Positions 1-44,035 of a stretch of DNA of 64,000 nucleotides are shown piece by piece. Source of the stretch: Ficedula albicollis (lineage: Eukaryota; Chordata; Aves; Passeriformes; Muscicapidae); assembly GCF_000247815.1 (NCBI RefSeq), contig NC_021680.1, positions 496,001 to 560,000 of the forward strand. The letters are read 5' to 3'. The notes under the pieces are model-generated. The model saw only the letters and a list, made by a program, of their open reading frames with translations. It searched no databases and was not told the origin of the DNA. Within the stretch, counting starts at the first letter, position 1. Each line of letters starts with the position of its first letter. Position numbers and translations under genes: made by a program.

Positions 1-382
1 TGAAATAGGAAGTACTGAGACAAGTAATGTCACTGGAGAACAAATACACTGTAGCACATCAGAGTCCTGGACATAAAACCCCCATCTACGTTACACCAGC
101 TCTCTGAAATGCAGTAAAATTACAGCTCCCTGTTCAAGCAAAAACCTCCAAAGACCAGAGTAGCAGGAACAACAAGCATTTTCCCAAAGACTAATAGATG
201 GAATTTTCTAATTACCAATTAGTTACGCAGCTGTATGCAAACACATATGTGCACCAACTTAAAAGTCCAGGTGTTTTTCCCTTTATATCAAGTAAGATCC
301 AACAGCATTTTGGCCTGTTAATTTACCAGTTTCATGCAGATGAGTTCTGGGGATAGTCTCCACCATCAGAGAGCACCCCAGG

Positions 383-624
383 GACAGCTGGAATGTGTCC
401 AACAGTCCATCCGCCCAAATGAAAACTGTATAACCTTTATGGAACTGTGAGCTGGGTATGAGTGTCACCTCCCCAGCCCAGCTCAGCTGGGATGTGTCCA
501 ACAGTCCATCCGCCCAAATGAAAGACAGCTGGAATGTGTCCAACAGTCCATCCGCCCAAATGAAAACTGTATAACCTTTATGGAACTGTGAGCTGGGTAT
601 GAGTGTCACCTCCCCAGCCCAGCT
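383..624. repeat. Tandem duplication, 141-bp period with a partial inner copy
   Basis: The block starting GACAGCTGGAATGTGTCC and ending CAGCCCAGCT occurs at 383-483 and again at 524-624. Between them, 484-523 repeats only its first 40 bases (CAGCTGGGATGTGTCC...). This gives two full copies plus one partial copy, nearly identical. Confidence 0.9.
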
Positions 625-785
625 GAAGCCCTACAAGCTGCAAGACTACAGAAGTGCTGTTTGGAATTTGGGAGGCACTACAGATCAGACAGTTTGAAGG
701 CTGCCCGCCAAACAGCTCAATTCTATATGAAGTTTTTTACCCTCTATATGAATTTATAATGGTTTGTAAAACCATGTAAACCAAA

Positions 786-854
786 GAATCTCCAGGCACA
801 GTTTCATCATTTGTCTTTATAAGAGACAAATGATGTAACTGTGCCTGGAGATTC
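786..854. repeat. Near-perfect 31-bp inverted repeat (hairpin)
   Basis: Left arm 786-816 starts GAATCTCCAGGCACAGTT. The right arm 824-854 is its reverse complement with a single mismatch. The spacer 817-823 is TTATAAG. It would fold as a hairpin in RNA from either strand and lies in COP1 intron 9. No TA or longer target duplication is visible at the edges, so a MITE origin is possible but unproven. Confidence 0.9.
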
Positions 855-1188
855 CTTTTTTGTTTTAAAAGTTAAGCTTGATCTACAGCTATTCAAGCCA
901 ATGCAAAGGGTCAGGGAATTTACCTCCCTTCCCCAGTGCTGCCCACATGGAAGATGAAGAGCAAACTAATCCCCTCTTCCATAGAAGAGTTAGCTTTAAG
1001 AAAAAAAGTCTCATGTCTAAATACCTTACACCAGGTCTTTCTCACAAAACTGGGCACAATTCCTACAGCTGCAGTTGCCCATACAACCAGTTAAAAGCAC
1101 TTTCAAGGCTCCAGTTGACCAGTACTCTGGAGATGGGTGAAGGTGCACCCTCCCATCCCCCCAAGCAGACATTTATATATTATCTTAC

Positions 1189-33697
<32,509 letters not shown>

Positions 33698-33962
33698 CTG
33701 GGCTGGGCTGGGCTGGGCTGGGCTGGGCTGGGCTGGGCTGGGCTGGGCTGGGCTGGGCTGGGCTGGGCTGGGCTGGACTGAACTGAACTGAGCTGTGCTG
33801 GGCAGGGCTGGGCTGGGCAGGGCTGAGCTGAGCTGAGCTGAGCTGAGCTGAGCTGAGCTGAGCTGAGCTGAGCTGAGCTGAGCTGAGCTGGGCTGGACTG
33901 AACTGAGCTGTGCTGAGCTGATCTGGGCTGGGCTGGGCTGGGCTGGGCTGCGCTGGGCTGCT
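33698..33962. repeat. Pentanucleotide array (GGGCT)n/(GAGCT)n
   Basis: About 265 bp of CTGGG and CTGAG pentamers, with CTGAA, CTGTG and CTGGA variants. A pure GAGCT block of about 13 units lies near 33823-33890. A higher-order segment (GGCTGGACTGAACTGAGC and variants) occurs on either side of it. It follows the 592-base G run directly. Confidence 0.95.
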
Positions 33963-34165
33963 CTGCTCTCCGCTGCTCTGCTCTCCGCTGCTCTCCCCTG
34001 TTCTCCCCTCCTCTCCCCTCCCCTCACGGCCCGGCGGGAGCCGGGGCCGCCGGGGAACGCGGCTTTCTTCGCGCAGCTGCGGCCCGGGGCTCGGTGGCCG
34101 ACTCGGGTCCGTCGGGCCGGGCTGAGGGGTGTGGGCCAGGAGCTTCCAGCCCCGCCCGCAGTCGC
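33963..34165 (-). promoter_or_regulatory. COP1 CpG island, probable 5' UTR/promoter
   Basis: GC- and CpG-rich DNA (CGGCCCGGCGGGAGCCGGGG, CGCAGCTGCGGCCCGG) upstream of COP1 exon 1, with a GC box (CCCCGCCCGC) at 34150-34159 and a CTCTGCTCTCCGCTG polypyrimidine stretch. No TATA box was seen. The transcription start cannot be fixed because the neighbouring exon sequence is lost in poly-G. Confidence 0.5.
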
Positions 34166-34212
34166 TTCCCCTGACACCACATGTAGTGGTGCACAATCCT
34201 GGAGCACTAGTC

Positions 34213-34618
34213 TGGTGAGGGGCGGCTGAGGGAGCTGGGAGGCCTCAGCCTGGAGGAAAGAAGGCTCAGGGGGACCTTCTCGCTCTCTACCACCACGTGA
34301 CGAGAGGTTGTGGCCCGGTGAGGGTGGGGATCTGCTGCTAAGCGAGCGATAGGACTAAAGAACATAGTCTCAAACTGCGCCAAGGGAGGTTCAGGCTGGA
34401 CATAGGGAGGAATTTTTTCACGATAAAGGGTGGTTATGTGCTGAAATGGGCCGCCCAGGGAGGCAGTGGAGTCACTGCCCTTGGAGGTGTGCAAGGAAAG
34501 CCTGCAAGTGGTACGTGGTACTCAGTGCCATGGTCTGGTTGACAAGGCGCTGGTGTGTCATAGGTTGGACTCGATGACTTCACAGGTCTTTTCCAGCTTA
34601 ATTGAGTCTCTGATTCTG
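34213..34618 (+). mobile_element. CR1 LINE 3' end
   Basis: Sense-oriented CR1: GGCTGAGGGAGCTGGGAGG, GGTTCAGGCTGGACATAGGG, then GGTTGGACTCGATGACTT and the 3' terminus TCTCTGATTCTG. It sits just upstream of the COP1 CpG island and probably limits the promoter on this side. Confidence 0.92.
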
Positions 34619-34891
34619 TATCTCCCTCAGAGCACTGAGGGGAAGGCAGCCAGGTCTCAGAGGAAAATGTGTCAGGCTGTCACTCAGAGACCCTCTCTGC
34701 ACTCCCTGAGCCCCCAGCACCACAGACAGATTCAATGAAGAGCAGGGCTGATCTGTCTCTCACAGGATGTTTTTCACCTGCAGTTATACCTTGGATATAT
34801 ACCTGAAAAGGCAGCTCTAAGCATGCTGAGCTTTATTCTGTGCCATCCAGCCCCCCACAAAGAAATGGATCCATTGACCGAAGCCAATTGT

Positions 34892-35502
34892 GTGAGGTTC
34901 AGCAAGTGCCTGGTCCTGCACTTGGATCACAACAATCCCAGGCAGTGTGACAGACTGGAGGCCTGGTGGAGGAGGACCTAAGGGTGCTGGTTGACAGCAG
35001 CCACACCTCAAGCACTGTGTCCAGTTCTGGGCCTCTCACTGCAAGAAAGACTTTGGGGGCTGGAGTGGCAACAGAGCAGGGAAATGGGCTGGAGGATAAG
35101 TCCTCTGAGGAGCAGGTGAGGGAGCTGTGAGGGCTCATGCTGAAGAGAAGGAGGCTCAGGGGGGATTTTATCACTCTAAAATTCCCTGACAAGAGGTTGT
35201 AACCAGATGGGGATCAGGCTCTGCTCTCAGGTAATGATTGACAGGAGAAGAGGAAATGGCCTCAGCCTGTCCAGAGGAGGTTCAGGTTGGACATCAGGAA
35301 GAATTTCTTCATGACAAAGGTTGTTAAGCATTAGAACAGGCTGCCCAGGGAGGTGGTGGAGTCACCATCCCTGGAACTGTTCCAGAAATGGCTAGACATG
35401 GCACTCAGTGCTCTAGTCTGGGTGACAAGGTGGTGATCAGTCACAGGTTGGACTTCATGATCTTGGAGGTATCTTCCATCCTAAATGATTCTATGATTCT
35501 GT
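34892..35502 (+). mobile_element. CR1 LINE 3' end with reverse-transcriptase remnant
   Basis: It starts near GAGGTTCAGCAAGTGCCTGG, whose plus frame reads RFSKCLVLHL-HNNP, the expected C-terminal part of CR1 ORF2. It continues to GGTTGGACTTCATGATCTTGG and TGATTCTATGATTCTG. It is interrupted by small indels and is 5'-truncated, so it is not active. Confidence 0.93.
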
Positions 35503-38500
35503 GAAAGATGTCTGGTGATGAGTGAACAGTTTTTCCCAGGTTTGAGAATCCCAGTGGTGAGGACCACAGCCTGTTGGGTTCCTGTTTCCCAGCAGCAGGC
35601 CTGAGTTTTACAGAGCAAAGGCAGACCAGTTTCTGCCCAATTTAATTAGTAAAGTGTTGATAAAGGATGCCCCAAAGATGTTTTGGGTGTTATGAGAAAT
35701 GTTGCCCCCAGACCCAGCCTTTTGCAAGCCAAACTGAAAAGTTCACTTGTCAACTCCTTGGCTTGGCCAGAAGTACTGTGGAGAAATACCTGCTGTTCTC
35801 TTTCATTTCTCTTTCAACAGCCTATGGAAAGGTATTGCCTCCTTTGCATTGAGTAACTGTATTGTCAGCAGTCAGCTTTACTTATCTAGAGTTGAGGAGG
35901 CAGCTGGTGAAACATTAGGACATTCCCTGAGGAGAGAATCCTAAACCCAGTTATGGGAAAACGCCCAAAAAGATCAGCGCTGCAGCACTCCTCCCAGTAG
36001 GGACAGCAGAGTGAGCTGTAAAACTAGTATGGGAGCTGGTAAAACTGGTCTGAGAGGAAAAAAATGGTGCTTCAGGTAGGCAGTATTGGTCAGGAGACCT
36101 CCCAGGCATGCAGCAGGCTGGCAGGGGTGCTGGACAGCAAATGTCCCAAAGGCAGCATGGCAAAATGCAGCTGTGGATTTAACCTGGAGGTTCACCTGAA
36201 GGGGTGGAGCTGTGGAGTGCTCCTTCTAATCTCCCCTCTCAGAGGTGCTGGAATAGCATTGGGTATTTGCCTCTATGTTTACCCCTCATGTTAGGAAAAA
36301 TTGCCAAGGCAGTCAGCCAAACCCAAAATGTCTCTGAGAAATTTGATTCAAGCCAGGAAATTCAAAGGCGGAGTCCCTGTGAGATCCAGATCAGCTGTTT
36401 CACCTTTACAAGGTGACATGTGCCATTAGAGTCACTCCCAGGATTTAACTCTTTGTTGCTGTTATGAAAACATTTTTTAATATAGTTTGTGGGGCTCTTT
36501 TTGGTGTTTCCTTTTGGGTTTGGATTTTTGGTTTTTTAGCCATTGGGTTTCCCTGCTTTCTGTAAATACCTTTTTGACTAGCAGATCTCAAGACTAGCTC
36601 CATAAAGTCATTGAAATGTAGTGATTCCCATTGTTTTCAGTGGAAGCAGAAGATAATTGCTCTTGTTTAGACCTTTCTTTCAGCCTGGCCATTATGTCTG
36701 TGTGCATCTTATTTTCTATTGCTAAGAGAAAGGGAAGTCTCATTTCCTTTTCTTCCAGAGGGATCAAAAGCTTTATGGATGAGTGTCTACAATGGACTTT
36801 CAGAAGCAGTAAGCAGTAGTATTGGCAATAGCACAACCCCATGCTTCACACTGAAATACTGGCTGATCCTTTAAAAGTCTTGCTGATGCCATTACTGACT
36901 GCTTCAGGGAGGAAAAAATTACACAGGCAAAAGCTGTTAAAGATCATGACCACTTATATGACCATATAACTTACATGACCACTTATGTCTGTACATAGCT
37001 GGCCTTCACAACATCCCCTACACTCACAGCCCTGGCAATGTGTGACACCCAGCACTTCAATACTTAGGGAAGATCTCCCTGATTCCTGAACTTTAGGATA
37101 TTACTATGAGCTCTTGGAGACTCTCTGAGTGAATACCTTCTTTTCACTGCCCATGTACATCCAGAGCAGCCTCTGGCTCCTGAAGACACTCCCTTCCTTG
37201 CAGTACCAGTTCCACAATGCATGTATGCAGCCTAAGGGAAGGTTAGATGCTACTTACAACAGATACCTGTGTGTTGTGTCAGGAAGAAGGACCTGGAAAA
37301 ATTCTTCCAGTTCTCAAGTTCACTTCAGCTGGAACAGTGAACTTTGTCAGTTATCTTCTAGTTCTTGTTAGCACAAGATGAGCTCTAAGAGTTAGTTTGA
37401 TTTAGTCCAGATATCAACAACACTGTGATTACTCTCAGTGGCCAGGGTGCAAGAATGAAACAGGATAGATCAGCTGTGAGAGGTTTCTCTGTCTCCTCCA
37501 GTCAGCAGTGTGCCTTTGCACTGCCTGCAGACCAGAATCCTGCATTGAAGCACTCATGATGGGCTTAGGACAGAGGGGAAAGTCTTGGTGTGGGGACACC
37601 TGCACCCTCAGGTAGCACATTCTTCATACCTGCTTCCAGAGGATTGCCTGTGTTTCCTCACTTAGTCTTATTGGAGATATGTTTGTCTGCCTTCAAAGCT
37701 GTGTGGATCAAGCACGCAAAGCAAACATCACCCATTCCTGAGTGGCCTGAAACTTAACAAATCAATATCTTTGGGATAAGCTGTCTGCAGCTCTAGTCTT
37801 TAGTGGTTGTTTTACACAAAGAAACTGGTATTTCTGACAGATGTACATTTTGTAAGACTGACTGGAAGAATCTGATCTTACTTTTCTGTATTTTTAGCCT
37901 CTAAAGGCAGTCACTGACAACATCCCAGCAAAGTATCAGTTCTGGTCCGTTAGTCCATTCAGGATCTCAGCAAACCATGCTAGGAACTGCCACTCTGGCT
38001 TGGGAATTGCTGCTCCAGAGGTTATTAGGAACTTTTAAAATAATCATTGCATTAACCTCTCAGCTAGTCAGTGATAGAAATGCCATTTCCCCCATTTTAT
38101 AGCTGAGAAAAATGAAGTGTAGACAGGTTCATCACCTAGTTACAGAGTCAATGGGAATTCTTAATGCCCCATAAATCTGAAAATTAGGCCGTCAGCAAGT
38201 TCTGGAGTGAACCTGCAGCAAAGTCATTTAGGAGACCTAGTTCCTACCCACCAAGTACCCCCTTCCCCAGTTTACTGGGAGAAGCCAGGACACATCTCTG
38301 GATTTCAATTCCTGCAATCAGGCAGACATGGGGATCTGGAGGAGATGGAGGAGCACAGCTCAGTGCTCCCTGCCCCCAGCAGACATCTCCTCCACAGTGA
38401 AGAGCCTTGAGGAGGGGGCATGATGCACTTAGTGACCATGTTTTGATACAGGGATAGGAACTAATTTGTCATATAGAAACTCAGATATGTGTCTGGTCAC

Positions 38501-39847
38501 CACCTGAAACTTGACTTTGAAAGATTATATTGTTGTTAAAATTTAGGTTAACTCAGGCTGCTTGGGATATGAGAAGAGCAGGAACTGTGGGGGACTGAGC
38601 TGGTTGGATGTTTTTTAAATTTCTTTTCTAGTTCAACAGTGCAAAAGCAAGTAGTGCTAGGAGGCAGGATGCTTAGAGATATCTACTCTATTTAAGATTT
38701 TACAGAGTTCTTAAAGATTTTTTTCAATGCTTTATAACAATACCTTTGCTGCTTGCAAGATGAAATTTGATGCCTCAGCCTTAGGCTAGCTCCAAGCTGA
38801 CATAGGAATTATAAGCAAAAATTGTTTAAGTTGTTTCAGAAACCAAGAATCAGCAAAAATAAAATATTTCAATTTATTGCTGTGTTTAAAAAGGTTAGAT
38901 CTTTTAAGGCAGAAAAAAAAAGCAAGAGGTGTATGGTAGAAGTGTCATCTTTGCACGGCAAATAATTACATCGTTCAGATCTTCTGGTGAGAAATTTTAC
39001 TTGATTGAACTAAAATGAGGTTAAAATAATTTGGTGATTCTTCTGTAATACTGAAATACTGTCTTCAGAGTTTCCAGGCTCTACAGAGACCTGAAGAGAG
39101 ATGTCCATGGAACTGCTGTTTTAATGTGTGTGCGCTGAAGCAAAGCTACAGAGGAGCCTGACCTGCAGCAGCAGAAATACCTAATTCTCTACTCAAAATT
39201 ATGAAATTCCCTTTACACAGGAAAAAATAATACCATCTTCTTATTAGACACCACACTGTAATGGAAGTGTTTGGGGGTAGAGTGAAGGTTCCCCTGCGGC
39301 ACGTCCTTTTGCTCCAAGAGTGTTTGACCTCGTATTAGGAGTAGGTTTTCTAGGCAAATATTAACTAAGCCCTCTGCTCAATGTAAGCATGGATAGAGAT
39401 GGTTTCTCACACACACAGGCTTGACCCGGACTCAGCTTGTGCAACCCCAGGTCTGTCTTGGGATGCTGAAGCTCTGCCAGGCTCTCTGGTTCTCATGCAG
39501 TGCATGGCAAGGCTCAGCTGTTCCTTACGTGCTCCCATTGACACTCCCCAAACCTGGCCAAATTCAGCCCCTCTTGTCACTCCACTCAGCTGATACACCA
39601 TGTCTAAGTACAACCACGACCTAATTACCTTCTTGTCTAACTGTAATAATCATTTTAATAAAGATGATTTAGTACCTATCTCTGTCTAGGCTGATTTATC
39701 ACCCACAAAATATGATGGCATTGATGTTGTTATGTGTCCTTACAGTATGAAACAAGTCTATTTAGTGGACTGCATTTGGGTCTTTGAACATGAGCACATG
39801 TTGCTATCTCTGAAAGCTCCCTCCTTTATTACTAAGGAAGGCAAAAA
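35503..39847. other. Intergenic sequence
   Basis: No gene, RNA gene or clear mobile element recognised. Open frames of up to about 82 codons on both strands lack family features. Confidence 0.7.
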
Positions 39848-39985
39848 TCATAGAATCACAGAATGGGTTGTGTTGGAAGGGACTTTAATGATCATCCAGT
39901 CCCCCTTTCCATGGGCAGAGACACCTTCCACTAGATGAGGTTGCTCCCAGCTCCATCCAGTCTGGCCTTGAACACTCCCAAGCCT
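39848..39985 (-). mobile_element. CR1 LINE fragment
   Basis: It begins AATCATAGAATCACAGAATGG and continues GGAAGGGACTTTAATGATCA and TGGCCTTGAACACTCCCAAG, then loses similarity. This is the 3' end only, in reverse orientation. Confidence 0.9.
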
Positions 39986-40349
39986 GGGGACCTCCCTCAT
40001 CTGGGACGTCCAGGCACACATCCTCTGGCAGTTGGCCCAGGCACTACAGTCCCAGAACTTTGCTCCTCCTTAGGATGTAGGGTGATGATGCCTAACCCTC
40101 TCAATGGGTGGGATCTGGTGCCTCTGCTGTTACTAACTGGTTTCCAGTCCTGCCTCATCTGCTGCTGCCTCTGGATGGGCCTAGGACCTGACTCCTCTGC
40201 TGTGTCTGAGAGCTGGTGGACCCTGTTACTGGAATACAGCCTTCCCTGCTGTGCTCAGTCTGGACCCTTTTGCATGAGTGCCCTGCTGTGGGGTTACCCT
40301 GGAATAAGTTTTAGTTGGATTTGGAATAAGTTGTAGTTGGCTGGTAGAA

Positions 40350-40915
40350 AGTCATAGAATCTTAGAATGGTTTGGGCTGAAGGGGACCTTAAAGATTATC
40401 TAGTTCTAACCCCCTGCCATAGTTAGGGACAACTTTCATTAGACCAGGTTACTCTAAGCCTTATCCAACTTGGCCTTGAACACTTCGAGGGATGGGGCAT
40501 CCACAGCTTTTCTGGGCAACCTATTCTAGTGTGTCACCATCTTCACACAAGCCTTATCCAACCTGGCCTTGAACACTTCGAGGGATGGGGCATCCACAGC
40601 TTTTCTGGACAACCTATTCTAGTGTGTCACCATCCTCACAGTGAAGAATTTCTTCCTAATTCTAGTGTGTCACCATCTTCACAGTGAAGAATTTCTTCCT
40701 AATATCCCTTTTAAATCTTCCCTTTGCCATTTAAATCTTCCCTCTGCCAGTGTGAAGCCATTCCTCCTTGTCCTGTCACTCCAGGCTCTTTTCCAAAATT
40801 CCTCTTCAGTTCTCCTGAAGCCCCTTTAGACCTCAGAGGGGGCTCTAGGGTCTTCCTGAAGTCTTCTCTTCTTCAGGCTGAGCACTCCCAGTTCTCCCAG
40901 CCTGTCTTCACAGGA
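40350..40915 (-). mobile_element. CR1 LINE fragment with nested internal duplications
   Basis: It begins GTCATAGAATCTTAGAATGG and runs through CTCTTCAGGCTGAGCACTCC near 40870-40890 to CAGCCTGTCTTCACAGG. Inside it three tandem duplications are visible: 93-bp period (from 40456), 43-bp period (from 40616) and 20-bp period (from 40710). Confidence 0.93.
40456..40750. repeat. Three successive short tandem duplications inside a CR1
   Basis: AAGCCTTATCCAACTTGGCC recurs 93 bp on at 40549. ATTCTAGTGTGTCACCAT recurs 43 bp on at 40659, with its GTGAAGAATTTCTTCC tail. TTTAAATCTTCCCTTTGCC recurs after 20 bp. Copies differ by only one to a few bases. Confidence 0.93.
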
Positions 40916-43631
40916 GTTGATTTTCATTTGTTTCTCTGTTTCTTTTTTAAACTAGTCCATAAAAAAACTTTCTGTGGCCTTGTTACCACCTTTGAGCTGC
41001 TGTAGCATATCTGCATTGCCTTACTTGGCCTCTGCCACCCCTGTCCCCCCCAGCCCTGTGTAAGGCAGGGCACAATTTAGGCTGTCATGGCCAAGGAGAA
41101 GCTGCCCTCATCGGGCAAAACTTCAGCCCAGGAGCTGAGAGTGCCTTCACGGCAGCAGCACTCTGACATGCTGCTTTAGCACCGAGGCGATTAGTTGGAG
41201 ATTACATGGTTTTAGAGCTGCTTCTTCTCAGTACCAGTGCTTGCCATCAGAGGGCAAACTCAGCCCAGGTGAAGATGCTCCAGACCCGGTTATTTCTGCC
41301 TGCCGCCTCTCCGGCTCATCTCTGCGAGTTAATGACAAAGGCAAGAGGCCATTTACCGTCCTTCTCACAGAGGACAGATGCAGCTTCCCATCTCTGCGTG
41401 ATGCCGGGAAGGGCTCTGCTTCCCGGTTCCCTCGAGAGCAAATCTTGCTTTGCAGGAGCATCCCAGCCAGCAGCAAGAGGCAAGGATGGTGCTGTGAGCT
41501 TCGAGTCAGAGCAGTGTAACACAGAAGAGATTCTCAGAAAGCAGCAGGTCTGGGCTTTAACATACCAAATAGAGTATAACCTTCTTACTTCAGCAGAATT
41601 TGTATTTATGGCTGAATATAGACTTTGAGCAGCACTCAAAAAACTGTATTGGTTGGTGCTTGCTTTCTGTCCAGCTTCTTGCTGCTCTCCAGAGCCACTA
41701 GTGAGCATGGCTCTACAGCCCTAGCAAAACCAGTGGCATTAAAGTAAGCTCTATGGGAGTGGTGCCCCTCAGATACATCCTAGGGGAGCAAAGTGCTCTA
41801 TAGTGCTGCAGCTCTGACCTCTCCCAGGAGCCCTGTCTGCTGGCATGCGAGTCCGGCTGCCAGCCCAAAAGCCTGCATGCTTCCCAAGGCATATGGGGAG
41901 GATTTAGATATTACTAGCTCTCCCCTTGCCTCTTCCAATGAATCTCAGTCTTAATCCACGCCCCCCCTCATAGCCAGAGATTTTGCTAAAAAAGCTGGAG
42001 GGCTTTTCAGAGGGGAATAATGAACCAGACGCTTTCCCAGTGTTTCTCTTTGTTTTTACAGCCCTGGATCTCCCCTGAGGACAGAGAATCCTTTGTACTG
42101 CATGAGGTCTCCTTACAAAAAGGGGCTTGTGAACAGAGCATCCTCCCATTGGGTACCACACCACAGGGATTTTTTTTTTCCACCTGTCCTCCCCGACATA
42201 GCCAGTGTCAAATCTCTTTTTGTGTATGAGGGACTGAGCCAAAAGCTTTAACCTTGGGGATGCATGGTGGATGTATGCCAATTTCTCAGTGCCATCCTGC
42301 TGCCCACCCTAAGTCTAACTGGAAGGTAAACAAAGGGTTAACCCGATTGCCATCATCTCCCCTGCCCAGCTGATATTTGGAGTGAAGCCACATTCCAGTT
42401 TAAAGACAGCTGATAATTGAATAAACTCTGCATCTTGAGTTAATTTAAAACCAAGACAGGAGCTCTCCCCATCAGAAATCAGTATGTTTCCTCTTGCAGG
42501 GATTTTTGTCCAGAGTTAATGCCACAGCTGCTGCTTCCAGGGGATGAGTGCATGCTTGGGAGCAGTCAATTTTTGCCTGCCTTAAGGGTCTAAATTTAGG
42601 TCTCTATGTGAATAAAGAAGATTCCTATTTCTTTTTCCTGCTAAAGGTGAAATCTAGGGCTACAACCTCAAATGCCCTTAAAAGCATTAAGCTTTAAGTA
42701 ACTTACTGATGGTGTGTTGTCCAGCATCCTTGTTCAGGCAACAAAGAAAGAAAGGCAGAGAGTTGCAAATACAGCTCAGGTGCCTTATTATATTTAGATC
42801 ATGGTGTGAATGGAGGAAACCAATGCCATGTAACTAATTGACATCATGGTAATTAAATGTTGGATACTCTGCATGTACCCTTGCAATAAATCACTCCTAG
42901 TTTCAGGTGGGAAATTTTCTCATTGTCAATACACAGATACACTGTGGACCTGGAGAAAGTTGTTTCCTGCAAAGTTGAGGCTGGTAATTTATTGAGCTCT
43001 GTAAAATATGTTTGCTTTGGTTCTTCTTTGTATTCACTGCTCAATGATATTCAAACAAATGCCTTTGAGCCTGGGAACCAGCAGCTTTTTGGCACGTATT
43101 CCTTTTGCAAATGGGGGCATTCACACCAGAAATGCAGTTCTACGATTTCATAGCCACGTGGTGGGTAGGCAGGGATGTGCCATGCAATCTGTGCCCCATC
43201 AGAAATACCTGGCACTACTTCTGTTTCAATCTTCACTAAGCAAAATAATTGCATGGAGCTGTTTACTGTCAATCTGCTGCCTGTATGTTATTAATAGGAG
43301 AGATGGAGTGAATAATTAGGACTAATGATTAGAGAAAGTTGTCATCTGTTCATGAATAATTTGAAGAGAGGCGGTGTTCAACAATTAAACTTATTGGCAA
43401 AAAAATTATTTATTCTGTTTTGGAAATGTGTTCTCTATTATGCCAATACATTGGCACCCACACACTGGGCCAATGTTCAGATTTCAACTTCCCCCAACCC
43501 TGTTTTTGGCACTTAAGCTATTGTGTGCAATTTCCAGAGGTGCTGGGGATCCCCTGCCCCACTGAACTTCCCTACAAGGCTTTGGAGTTGTGTGTCTTTA
43601 GGAAAGCAGGGACACCTTTCTAAAGTCCAAA
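40916..43631. other. Intergenic sequence
   Basis: No gene recognised. The part near 42300-42460 is AT-rich with TTTAAAGACAGCTGATAATTG and TTGAGTTAATTTAAAACC. It could be a conserved non-coding element, but that needs alignment. Confidence 0.65.
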
Positions 43632-44035
43632 TCATGGTCACAGAATGGTTTAGGTTGGAAGGGACCTTAAAGATCATTTCGTTCCAAACCCTTGCCATAG
43701 GCAGGGACACCTTAGACTGGATTGTTCCAAGCCCCACTCAGCCTGGCCTTGAACACTTCCAGGGATGGGGCATTAAATTCATGGCTTCTCTGGGCAGCCT
43801 GTGTCAGAGCCTCATCCCCCTCATAGTTAAGAATTTCTTCCCAATATCTAGTCAAACCTGACCTCTGTCAGTTGGAAGCCATTCCCCCTTGTCAAATTAT
43901 TACGTGGTCTGTTAAAAAGCCTCAATTTCTTTTAAGTCTCCTTTAGATATTGAAAGGCTGCTGAAAAGGTCTCCCTGGAGTTTGTCAGCCTAAGCAATCC
44001 CAATTCTCTCAGCCTGTCCTCAAAGGGGAGCACAC
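43632..44035 (-). mobile_element. CR1 LINE fragment
   Basis: It begins TCATGGTCACAGAATGG and continues GGTTGGAAGGGACCTTAAAG, CCTGGCCTTGAACACTTCC and TCTCTCAGCCTGTCCTCAAA. This is a reverse-oriented 3' end about 400 bp long, fairly young-looking. Confidence 0.93.

Larger units (their letters stand above)
1..1188 (-). other. COP1 intron 9, partial
   Basis: Non-coding intron sequence after exon 9. It contains a tandem duplication at 383-624 and an inverted repeat at 786-854, listed separately. I see no exon here. The 108- and 104-codon open frames in it are repeat-derived or chance. Confidence 0.85.
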
